64,000 nucleotides of DNA from Arbacia lixula (Eukaryota; Echinodermata; Echinoidea; Arbacioida; Arbaciidae). Of this stretch, positions 23,230 through 34,600 are shown piece after piece (position 1 is the stretch's first letter; the number at the start of each line of letters is the position of its first letter). Location: positions 24,634,150-24,698,149 of the forward strand of contig OZ022576.1 of the NCBI GenBank assembly GCA_963669155.1, written 5' to 3'. The notes beneath the pieces were generated by a model. That model saw nothing but the letters and a program-made list of their open reading frames with translations. It did not search any database and was not told the DNA's origin. Position numbers and translations under genes: made by a program.

Positions 23230-24786
23230 TGGTGCATATTATAAAGAGTTACAGGGATCACTTTCTCTTTGTCACACGTGCAAAAAGTGATGAGTGGTAG
23301 ATACAGTGCATAATGTGTCCACTGGGCGCTGTGTTAACATGTCAAGATAAATGGACCTTGTATGGCCGAGCAATGAGGTCACCGTGTAATTTGCTGACCA
23401 GTGGATACCTCTCAACACTTCAATCGTAAATATCTGTTTAGCGAAAGGTTAATTTGAAAAACCGAAACATGCCCCAAGATGCTATTGTTAATACGAATAC
23501 AAGTTATGAGGGATCCGCCAGTATTCCCATTGGATTTTGTGGATTTGGGCAATATTGAATTTAAATCTCCTTTAAAGGTGGTGTATCCATCATATATATA
23601 TATACAATTGCATGTCTGTCTTAACCCCATGGGAGCATAGTTTGTGTAATTACTCAGGGTGCTTTGTAAGTCTTAGTAACGAGATGGTTAAAAAACATGA
23701 CATGTAGAATAACATATCTTTTATGAGCTTCCCTGAGAGTGGAAAGCGACCTTGATATTAACTTTCACTTTTCAAATTGATATTTGGACCGTTCATGTAA
23801 AGCTATAGTATAGTACCTGAAGAGCATTATACTCACAATATGATATGGTACATCAGATGAAAGACAAGGTAGCCCTTTCACAGGTACAAAAAATACAAGT
23901 TTGTAAAGACCACGGAAAATGGAGGAATTCCTGTTCAACAATGTTCTTCCCAATAAGAAAATTTGAAGCTGACTTTAAGTGAAAATGTAACTATTGCTAG
24001 ACTTCAAACTTAAATATAGTTTTTCACTTTTCCTGAAAAGGTTCGTGAAGCTCTGACTTGTGAAATTTCATACATGTGCGGTAAACTGCTGATTCCTGGC
24101 GAGTTCCATGATTTTGCAAATGGGCTGCACTGTCTTTGATGACGTCATATTTGTGATACGCTATAAGAGGATAAATGTATCATTACGTTGGCTTCAACTT
24201 TCATTTTGTATTGGACAAATATGCGGAGCCTGAGAGGAAAACTACAATTTTTTTTTTTTTTTGCTCAAGCGTTGTTTGTTTTCTACATCACAGCTAAATT
24301 TCATATTTCAAAAACTTGTGCTTCGTTCTGTTCTCATGGTTCATGAAATGTTTCACGGACTTAAAGATGTGGTTTAGTCTGTAAAAGGGATATGGTGTTT
24401 GTAAGAACGAATCGTCTATGGCCGTATATCTTCTATATACGACATCCAAACGTTACTACTTTAAACAAGTTATTGTCTGTATACATGGTATATACTTCAT
24501 ATAATTTCATTTTCACGATTTTCATACCTGTGATGAAACCAGACGTCTTTCACTTGCTTCCATAACTTCACATGTAAATATTATCATGACGCCAAATATC
24601 AAGTGCGTTTATCCGTCTACTATCGCTATGAAGGGTGTGGGGTATTGGTTCTCAGAACAAAGTATATTAATGTATGAGGTAATTGTTATATAAACATATT
24701 TGATAATGGAGAGGAATTGAGAAGAGAAAATAAATGTAGGAAATACATATCTGCTCACATGTACTGTAAATTATATAACATATATG

Positions 24787-24796
<10 letters not shown>
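23230..24796. other. No gene recognised
   Basis: Intergenic sequence, AT-rich, with a short TA repeat near 23593. TGATGACGTCAT at about 24137-24148 is a perfect 12-base palindrome containing a CRE-type core, but nothing around it supports a promoter. Confidence 0.5.
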
Positions 24797-24841
<45 letters not shown>

Positions 24842-24888
24842 AGGGAGAGGGAGGGAGAGAGAGGGAGAGAGAGAGGGAGAGAGGGAGT

Positions 24889-24922
<34 letters not shown>

Positions 24923-24936
24923 CAGAGAGAGAGAGG

Positions 24937-24981
<45 letters not shown>

Positions 24982-25030
24982 GGAGAGAATGGGACGGGGG
25001 AGGGAGACGGAAGAGAGGGAGATGGGTGGG
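24797..25030. repeat. GA-rich microsatellite
   Basis: Near-continuous GAGA and GGGA units with a G-run at about 24970. The poly-Ser-Leu and poly-Arg-Glu frames here are artefacts. Confidence 0.95.
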
Positions 25031-26513
25031 GTGGATTAAACAAATCATTTTAACAGTCTTCTTTTCCTGGCATACATTGCACTGGTTTCGTGCCATGTTC
25101 CCGATTTAATCATGCTTTGCAAATATCGTTGGATATCAAAGCCATATTTGGCCAATTTAATTCATTGACCTTCGAGCTCTACGGAATTTGGCCTCTAAAC
25201 TCATCAGTCGATCACGTAAGTAGTAATCCATTCTTGTACCACGTTGAGTTGAAAGTGGATTACTGGATTTCTATTCATTATGCAAACGATTAATTTTAGA
25301 AGCAAAGTTCTCTGGATTTTAACTCAATTCCACAGATCTTTGGTTCCATAAATATTACATAGGTAATGTTTGAAGTAAATCCAAACCTTCCTGGGACGCA
25401 CATCTGTCCCATATTCCAGACTGTTGAAAGAGGAAATAACCTTCACATTAGTTTGTTTTGTATTTTGGTAGCAAGAAAATCATCACTGAAGTTAAATCAA
25501 TCTTTTTGTCGTCTCAACTTTGTTTTTTGTTTTTTGTTAATTGACGACATTCTTCAAATGTCCATCCACTGCTATGTAACGATATGTCTCGAGTACTTGT
25601 CTAACTTCTCTTCATTACGGTCCTTCACTTCTCACATTTCTTCAGAGTGTTAGCATCACAGCCACATTTGACACAAATTAAGCATGCTAATACACTTAAA
25701 ATAACTTTGCTGTTACTCACTGCAATCAAACTTGACAAGTGAGGGACAAATACTGGACAGCTAAAAACAAGATTTTGTGATGGCGATAATGATATACTGA
25801 GAATTGGATCTACATGCGATACAAATGGGCTAGAATAGAAATTTCATTGCTTAATCTGTGTACCAGATTAAATGCTGATCCAAAGATTTGTGTGTAGAAC
25901 TGGTGACGAAATATACACAAGGCACATCAAAGAGTTCAATATCTTAGTGACATTAAGAAACAAAAAAAAATACACACACAAAGAACAATCTAAATCTTTG
26001 TTAGGAAAAAGCCCCACTTGTATTTATTCAACACACTGATCATGAATATACAAAGTTGATTCACCATCAATAATACACACCTTGAATGAAATACAAATAT
26101 GTGATATCATTTGTCATTAAACATCACTGACAGGATAAAGGTTACAGAGTTGATAATACACAATCATGAAAATATACAAATATGACATATATGTACAAGC
26201 TATCAAAAAGTTACATCTGGAATAGTTTAATGGTCCAGTTTTCAAGGCAAATATATGTAACCAGTACATGATGGACGGACTTTAATTTTGGAAAAAATGC
26301 TATCAAATAAAACTCATGTGAACAAATTCCCCCTCACATTTCATCAAGAAGCATTTCATCACACCATATTACACTAGTCCTCCAGTATCTGTAGTGTCCA
26401 GAGTTTCCTGAGGCGGCCCCTACTTATGCTGCATTCCCATCATAGCATGCACGCCTCAGTGAGAACAAGACAGTCCATGCCATCCCGAGTCCACTTATTA
26501 TTTGACTTCAGGA

Positions 26514-26676
26514 GGGCGTTTCATGAAGATTTTTCGTCTGACAAGCTGTCTGTTTCCGACAGTTACCGTCGTAACAGTCAGAGGCTAGTGCCACTCAGCC
26601 AATCAAAAATGAAGATTACACTGAAGTTGTCAGCACTGACCATTTGGTCAGTGCTGACAACGTTCATGAAACGCCC
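26514..26676. mobile_element. GGGCGTTTCATGAA MITE
   Basis: The perfect 14-base terminal inverted repeat GGGCGTTTCATGAA is at 26514-26527, with its inverse ending at 26676. Flanks TTCAGGA and TACAGGA suggest a short target duplication. An internal perfect hairpin, TGTCAGCACTGACC/GGTCAGTGCTGACA, lies at about 26628-26659. Confidence 0.82.
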
Positions 26677-27663
26677 TACAGGAGTGGCTTACATAAAGCC
26701 ATTAACCCCTTATGCGGCTGGATAAATATCGCTCTGTGGGACTTCTGTGTATTACTTATGCTGCATAAAGAGTTAAGTATCTCAGCACCTAGCCAAGAAA
26801 AGCAAATTGATTTAGTATGCAGTTCATGCACCTATGGTACTAAGAAGGTTAACTCAAAGTCCCTGTATACTGTATGCTATATAAACTTGTGAAGTATTTT
26901 CTGTTGTGATGATCAGCATGCAGCACACTGTTTAATGTAAGGTGTATGAAGCATAAGGCCTACCAGAGATTCCCTTCACAGTTCTGTTGGAGGCCTGGAA
27001 ATGATGTCTCTATCAGTCTGCTTACATACAATCAGCACAGAACCTGCCTAGTCTTTTCAGACAATTGACACTCACTCTTATCTCTCCATCAAAAGCAAAC
27101 GATCAGCAGGGCATATGAATGGGCTCAAGGTACTGGGTAAATGGTTTGAATATCACGGAAACTTGCAGGAACAGTTAAATCACAGTGAAAATTCCCAAAG
27201 AGTATGTATTGTTATTACCAGTATCGTCTGGATCTGTAATAAAAATACCTTCACTATCTTCATTGATTTGATATTCATGATGCAATTGCTGACACAATCG
27301 TTCCAGGAACCAAACTAGTTGCTTGCAAGTTATATCGCATTCATCAATTTTTCAATCAACGTTCGGATGTCTGTATTTTACATTGCACACTAGACATTAG
27401 GCATTGTTGCAAACTGCAACAATAGTGCAACTTACATGAGTGATTGCTATCAATGTGACAGAGCATGCATTGCATCATGGAGAAAGAACCATTCGTAAGG
27501 TACTGTTTGAACTGCTCTACATTCCCAGTGGTTCTGGAGTCTGAAAGCCCCTCCTGATATGATGGCACTTTGTAGTTTGTATGCACAGCATACCGGTACA
27601 TACTGGACTGGTTCTTTTAAATCTATGACCACAGCAGTAGAATTCCTGACAGAACCCTTCATA

Positions 27664-28055
27664 TCTGATCTGAATAGGAAGAGGGTTTTGATCTGAGCAG
27701 AACTTGAGCCATTTGAGGCAGCTAGCTGGTGCAGTAGTTCCATAGGGTCTCAATGAACACAACTCATGCTTGATCTGAATAGGAAGAGGGTTTTGATCTG
27801 AACAGGGAGAGGGTTTGGATCTAAGCAAGATGAGGGTTTGGATATGAGCAGGGAGAGGATTTTGATCTGAGCAGGACTTGGGCCTTTTGTGGCAGCTAGT
27901 TGGTGCAGTAGTTTGATCTTAATAGGACAAGGGTTTTGATCTGAGCAGGGAGAGGGTTTTGATCTGAACAGGACTTGGGCCTTTTGTGGCAGCTAGCTGG
28001 TGCAGGAGTACCAGAGGGTCCCAATAAACACCCATCAGGGTTGGGCGAGGGTTTT
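27664..28055. repeat. Degenerate tandem repeat with units resembling the gene's terminal coding sequence
   Basis: A ~22-bp unit (GATCTGAGCAGGGAGAGGGT type) recurs many times. It is punctuated by three copies of a ~50-bp block (27690, 27864, 27961) reading GGGCCTTTTGTGGCAGCTAG and onward. That block matches the plus-strand sequence across the stop codon and last codons of the gene (28291-28340: TAGGGTCCTTTTGTGACAGT and onward). In the gene's orientation the copies encode ...TKGP without the stop. Confidence 0.7.
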
Positions 28056-28300
28056 GAGAGTATCAAAGTGGTGTCATCATATCCCTTGTCACGTCAGCTT
28101 CTGGTCCTAAACAGCATCACTCAAGTGAGAGTTTTACGAGTCCGACATAGTCTAGTGGGCTAGTGTCAGGCTAACCCTATGAGGGTCCTTGCTATGATCA
28201 CTGATGTTTGTTTTACCATAGTTAAGAACCAGTTGTCTTGAAAACAAGCTCATATGACGTCACACTTCTGTATCCCATAGGGTGAGAGTTCAGATCAGAA

Positions 28301-28608
28301 TTAGGGTCCTTTTGTGACAGTAGCTGGAGCAGCAGGACCAGGCAATGTGGAGAGTACAGGCTTCCACATGAACTCTCTGCCATGGGCAAAGTCTTCCATA
28401 CCGCCAAACAGCCTGACCGCTGGCCGATGCTCGTTGAGTGCCGTCATGGTGAGAGGCTGCCAGCCCGGCCCATCTCCCCTGCTGCTCAGGCTTTGTCGGT
28501 AGCTCTTCCCTGCTCCTCCCTCATCCCGGGGGTTGGGCCTGGCTGAAGAGGTGGGGTCCTGTTTGACGAATGTTGCTGGAGCCGTGTGCGAGCGGATCTT
28601 CTGCCTCC
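28301..28608 (-). CDS. Terminal coding exon with stop (101 codons plus TAA)
   Basis: The acceptor is CCCGTTCACAG. It encodes [17 protein letters not shown], a Pro/Gly/Ser-rich stretch, then [37 protein letters not shown] and [10 protein letters not shown] before TAA at 28301-28303. The [11 protein letters not shown] segment is the most protein-like part. Degenerate copies of the last about 50 bases lie downstream at 27690, 27864 and 27961. Confidence 0.88.
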
Positions 28609-31600
28609 CTGTGAACGGGACAGAATGAAAACACCGACTATCAAAATCCCAGTTCAGTTATGTTTTGTGGAGAGACAATAGATATCATCTTTGCTTTGCT
28701 GTTACTCTCTGTAGTAATAAGATTGACTGATCAATCTGTTAGAGAATAAGCAAGAAAAAGAGGGCCATGCGGCCTTCAACTCCTTTTCCTGCTTGCTAGG
28801 CAGCAACACTATCTACTGGGCTAACCACATGGCTTATAATAATGACATAATACTGATGAACTAGTACACAAGGCCTCCAATTCTTTGTATTCATGAGTGT
28901 GCAGTAGGACAGGTGTTGCAGAGTTCATTGAATACAATTCTATTCATCACATCCCAATCAGAGCACTAACTATTGTAAACTGCCACACTCCATAATACAA
29001 GCTCTCAACATGAGTAGGAAATCTGGAAAGAAGAACAAAAAACGTTTCTCGAAAAGTGGAGCACTAACCAGAAAGTTATGAATGTTTGAAGGATACATAA
29101 GGGTGTCTTCTAAACTGACAATCAAGTTGAATTGAGTTACCTCTCCTGCTTGAGTTTTGACTAGCGTCAGGTGACTTGGCGTCTTTCGCCCGCCCCCCTG
29201 CTGCCTCCACGGCAGCCCCCGTCACCATCTCGTCCTTAGCTGCCAGGTTCTCCATGAACCGCCCCTCGCACCTCGCATCCTTCTCCGTCAGGAACACCAG
29301 CTTCTGCTTCCTCCTCCTCGCTGCCTCCTCCCTGCCCAGGAGGTCTTCCCCCTCCCCCGGGGCCACGCCCTCACCCGGGGCCACGCCCCCCTCTGGGCGT
29401 TGGACGGGAGGGGGGCGAGGGTAGCCCCCATCCTCGTCGGCCACGTAGAGGTCCGGCAGGGAGAGAGAGCTGACCGATTGGTCACCGGAGTGCCGGTCAT
29501 CATAGTCCATCATGGGAAGGAAGTCGCCATCATCATCGTCATCCTGCTGGGACTGGGACTGGGATTGGGACTGGGATTGAGTCTGGGACTGAGATTGGGA
29601 CTGGCCTGGAGCGTTGGCATCATAGACTACACCTGAGGAGATAAAATAAGACATATACAGTAATCTTGCAAAACTGAAGTGGGATTTTGATAGTCGGTGT
29701 TTTCATTCTGTTGCATTGCATTGTAAAAATGGGCTGTGAATACAATTTCATCCAATTTATCCCATTGGAGCCTCTCCATTTAATTGAAGTAAAACTATAC
29801 CAGCTAAGTATTAATATCTCTATTCCATACTTGATCATATTCAATACACTGTTATGAATCTTAATGTCCAACTTAATAACATAGAAATAAATTCATCTCC
29901 ATTCACTTGCATTTGATTGCAGAAATCATTATGTATTTGTAATTCATTTGAATTTCTCACGTGAAGGCAAGGATGCGCAAAAAGGAGATATAATTCCCTA
30001 ACCCTACAATTTATGAGTTGCATATTTCACATAAAAACCATTGTTTCATTATTTTCAAGTAAACCATTCATTATCTTTGGTTCATGAAAGAGTACATGTC
30101 TGTGTACACAGATGCAATTAATATACAATGTATAATATAATCAATTACAATCACACCTCAGTGGAATTCTAGACAAGTCTGATCTTTTTTCCATATATCA
30201 ATGTCAAATCTATCGAGCAGCCAATGAAGAGTCCATTCATATGCAATATAAATGATACACATTACATTATCTCTCACATTACGAAAAGTCTGGGTTGGTA
30301 TTTTAAAAAACAAATTTAAATTTTGACTTAAGTTTCAAGGTAAGGCCCCTACAATACATTACTGTGATTGGCCTATTGGATTTCTTTTTTTTCTTTCTTT
30401 TTTTACTCAAGTCAGTTTTCAGTTTTTTTCTGACTCAGCTTTGACAGTTTTAGACTTAGGTGGTATTTTGAAATCCCTGATCTCTTTTCCTGGGCTTACC
30501 AATGTCGAAGCTATCAAAGTGGTCAGTGAAGTGTAGCGGTTCATCCCCCTCCATCTGTGAGGAGCTAGGAAGCCACCTCTTGTAGCTGGGTTCCTTCGTT
30601 GCGTCCTCCTCCCCATCCTCCTCATCACCCTCCTGTGGGGATGGTAAGAAGATGTAAACAGTAAGACTTACTTTGATAACCACCAGTCTTATAACCATTA
30701 ACATTGTACGGTATTATTAATGCCTGTGCGATACTGTTTGTGGACTGGCCAGCCATTTGGGGTTAACTATGAGGGGTTCCCCATTTTCATCGTGCATAAA
30801 ATGTGGCTCTCTTTTAAACACAGCACCTCCATTTAACATTCTATTTAAGGGATGGAGCGTTTCTTACAAATGGAGGGAGAGGGACATACACCGCTGCTTT
30901 GGAAAGCAGGAAAACTATTCACATCAAGCACAGTTCATTATTGTGTGACACAGTAATCTGTGAAACAAAGCAAGTTTTATTTGAATATTGTTTAGCTGAT
31001 ATTTTCATACTCACGTTGAAATACCCATGGACATTACCATTGGTAAGAAGAGCCACTAAGATTGTATTTTCTCAATGGAAACATGTTGCTCTGAAAATGA
31101 GCCTGAAATATGTAATATATAATCATGGTGTGCAACAACTCTTTGCCCCGAGGTATTTGATCAGCTCCACATCATGGTAAACAGCCCCTTGATCTGCTAA
31201 CAGTCAGTTAGGCTACTTATCAAACTAATCCTCCTTCTTTCCCATCAAATGCCAACTCTTAAAAGCCATCTTTACAAAGTATATCTCCACCAAATCTCTA
31301 CTGTTCAATTCAAAGCTTACATAATAACTTCTTTTTTAATATGGAATCAATAGAATATCCTTGAGGCTTGAGTCCCTAGAATCACACCTCGGCCCCGCGT
31401 GGACCCAAGAGGGCATGGACTGAGACACAACCTATCTGGGTCTGTCTACAGTAAAGGGACCACCTTGCACCACCAAAATATGACAGAGTGTTGAATTAAT
31501 TTCCTCCAAAAATTCCTTCAGCTAAAATCCTGCTCTGAATGTTCATTTTTTATATATTTCTAAAGTAAGCCTGTACAAATTTGCCATATCACGTTGGTAA

Positions 31601-34600
31601 CGGGACAGACGAGTGTGTTACAAATTTGTCTGTCCCATTACCAACGTGCTATGGCAAATTTTCTGAAGCATACAAAACCTTGTAAAGTGCAAATCAATAT
31701 ATTTCTTTGATATCTTATTATTATTGGCTGGTTTATTTAAGAGACAAAAAAAAGTAATTGGAATTTAAGAGATTTATGCATATATGTTACAGTAAATGTA
31801 ACAGAAATGTGCCCCATTACTGTAGACAGGCCCATCTAGTGACTGCGCCATACCGCTCCCCAGGCCCTGAACATCACTCAAAGTAAAGACACATCTCTTA
31901 CCAAATGGATCCAGGAGGGTAGGTAGCGGAGAGGCCCCTCGTGGCCCTCCCGGTTGTTGAAGTCAGGCATGGGGTTGTTGTGGAGCAGCACCCCGGTCTT
32001 GTCCTCATTGCTGAGGGCAGCTCTGTACATGAGCTCCATGCGGCGCTGGGCATCCTTCACACGCTCCTTGTAGCTGCTGTCCTGCAACTTCTCACTGTCA
32101 GGCACCTGAGGGGGCGGGGTCGGGCAGGGTGGCGCAGGGTGGGGTCGGGCAGGGTGGAGCAGGGTGGGGTGGGGCAGGGCAAGGTGGTGGTGGGGGGAGG
32201 TGGGGTAAAGGAGAAGGGGAAATTCATAATTACAAGATTTTGCAGATCAAGAATCAGTTACATAAAATACTATTTCAAAACATTGATTTCCAACAGTGTT
32301 TTAATTTGAAAGTGTTTTATAGAAGAGTGTTTATCAGAATTTTTCCGAGCATGTTTGAGGCTCTCTCAGAATGTGCCATTGCGCATCTCATTCTGTTTAT
32401 TCCTTGACGAAGTTGAACTGTGTTTCAGATTTACAGGAAAAAGTTATTTTATCATTTATGAGATGATTCCTTGCTGTGGTCCTGCACTTGAACAAAAATG
32501 GGGCCTGTATTCCGGAGAGAATGTTCTCCTTTGACTGGTCATCATAAATATGCTACTAAGATCTCCTTCTGTGCCAGTCTACTGCCCAATGGGAAGTGTG
32601 TGTGTTTATTCCCAGTGCTAGGATGCCTCAAATGGTGCAGTAAGGGTTAAACCTCTCACTACCTTAGGCTCATTCTCTATGTTATAAATCAATGCTCTCT
32701 TCATGCCTTGGTACCAAGAGGGGTTAGCGGTATCCAGGTGAGGGCGCTTACCTCTGTCTCACTGTAGAAGCTCCTCTTGGCCACGGTCTTGTTCTTGGTC
32801 AGGCACTCCCTCACGAAGGCCCCGTAGGCATCCTTCAGCTCCAGGGGGATGCGGGCATCGGCATACTTGAGCTTGACCTGTGACCTGTCCCTCAAAGACT
32901 CCCACAGCGTATCGGCTCCTGCCCTGCCTGTGGACAACAACACAAATAGGAAAATGATAATGATAATACTACTTATAATGATGATGTACATAATAATGAC
33001 AATGATAATAAACACAAACTCATATTAACAACAACAATAACACTATTTTTAAAATTATTTTGTTGCTCCTTGTTGATTCCTGCATTTACGTAGCTGTTTC
33101 TTTTTTTTTTTCCTTTTGGCCAATGACAACAAAGTCTGGACACACAGATTAAAGACTCACTTTTCTCCTTCGAGGGAAGAGAGAAAATCAAAGTGTGCTT
33201 ATTCTTTGTAGCCAGACTTCTGTTGTGCCTGCTATACATTGGTATAGAACAGTCGGCACCCCATAGCTGAGAACCTTGCGGAATTTGCAGTATTTCTTGA
33301 AAACTGCTAAATAAAATGCATTGTAACTAGTTTATTTCTTTTGCAAATCTATAATTTTCATGTCTTTTACGTATTATACATATTTTTTTAGTACGTTCTT
33401 GGCTTTTTAAAATATTTGTTTAGATGTAACCGTATTCTGCATGTAATACCAGAGGTAATTTTCCATGATTCATGTACACATAAATTTAAATTTAAATTTA
33501 AATTTGAATTTGACTTTGACTTTGCTCCACACACATACCTCCAAGCTGCTTGACGGCGTGAGGTACCCTGATGACCTTCCTTCGCTCAGGCTCAATGCGA
33601 GGGTGCAGGAAGTACTCCGCCTCATCCTCACCAAACAGGGAGTATAGGTGCTGCTTGTGCCTCGGCAGGTCATCAAAAACCCTCTGTCATCAACAACAAC
33701 AAGAACAAAACACTGATTAACAACAGAAAATTCTTTTTGAAAAGAAATTGTAGGCATACACTCAGTAGTAAGGATAGCATCGTGTAAGTAAAAGAAAAAC
33801 AAGTCAGAATAAAATCTTGGAACTACAGAGATTGCAGGTTCGATACTAAAATGGGCTCATGGTTTTGGCTCTGCCCAGTAAGCAGTAGATTGCAAGTTTG
33901 AATCCCTCTGGCTCCAAGATTTTTTTCTGACTCGTTTTTCATTCATTTATAAAATTATAAGTTTTACTGTAAGAATTGTGTGCACAATTATTCATTTTGA
34001 TACCCCCTGCATTGGAGAAATGCTGCTCTATAGTATTTAAGTGCATATCTAGAGCAAAGCCAGGACAATGGCACATAAGGACTTAAAGGGCATATACTGT
34101 ACTGGGAAGACAAAAAAAGCCTTCAAAAGGTGATCATGAGCAATCTTCTGGCCAATAGTCTTAAATTCATGTATTTTCCATTTTCGAAACTTGCTGAAAG
34201 TTATTTGCCGTCAAATGATCCGCATTTGGAGTAATAAATGATTATTAGTGAAATCCTCATAATGTTTGGGCCGAACATTTTGAGGATATGTGATGTAATC
34301 ACTAATTACTCCAAATGTGGACCATTTGAGGGCAAATAACTTTCAGCAAGTTTCTAAAATGGACAATACATGAATTTAAGACCACTGGCAAGAAGATTGC
34401 TCACGATCATCTTTTGAAGGCTTACCAGTACAGTATATTCCCTTTAACCGAACAGTGCGAGACTGATGCAAAAGAACGGAATGCACCTCTTCTTGAATGG
34501 TGTCCTCCCCTTCCTCCAGCAGTACCCCTGAGGAGTCGTGGGGTTCAAACAGCATCTCCCCCGACATGCCTGTCTCCCCCCGGCTCGGGATGGTACTCAG

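Larger units (their letters stand above)
26022..28300 (-). other. Probable 3' untranslated region of the minus-strand gene
   Basis: Downstream of the TAA the first canonical AATAAA that I see on the minus strand is at about 26022-26028 (TTTATT on the plus strand). No splice-linked coding sequence is visible between. The interval carries the terminal-exon-like tandem repeat (27.66-28.05 kb) and a short inverted-repeat element at 26514. The extent is inferred from one motif only, so a nearer non-canonical polyadenylation site is equally possible. Confidence 0.35.
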
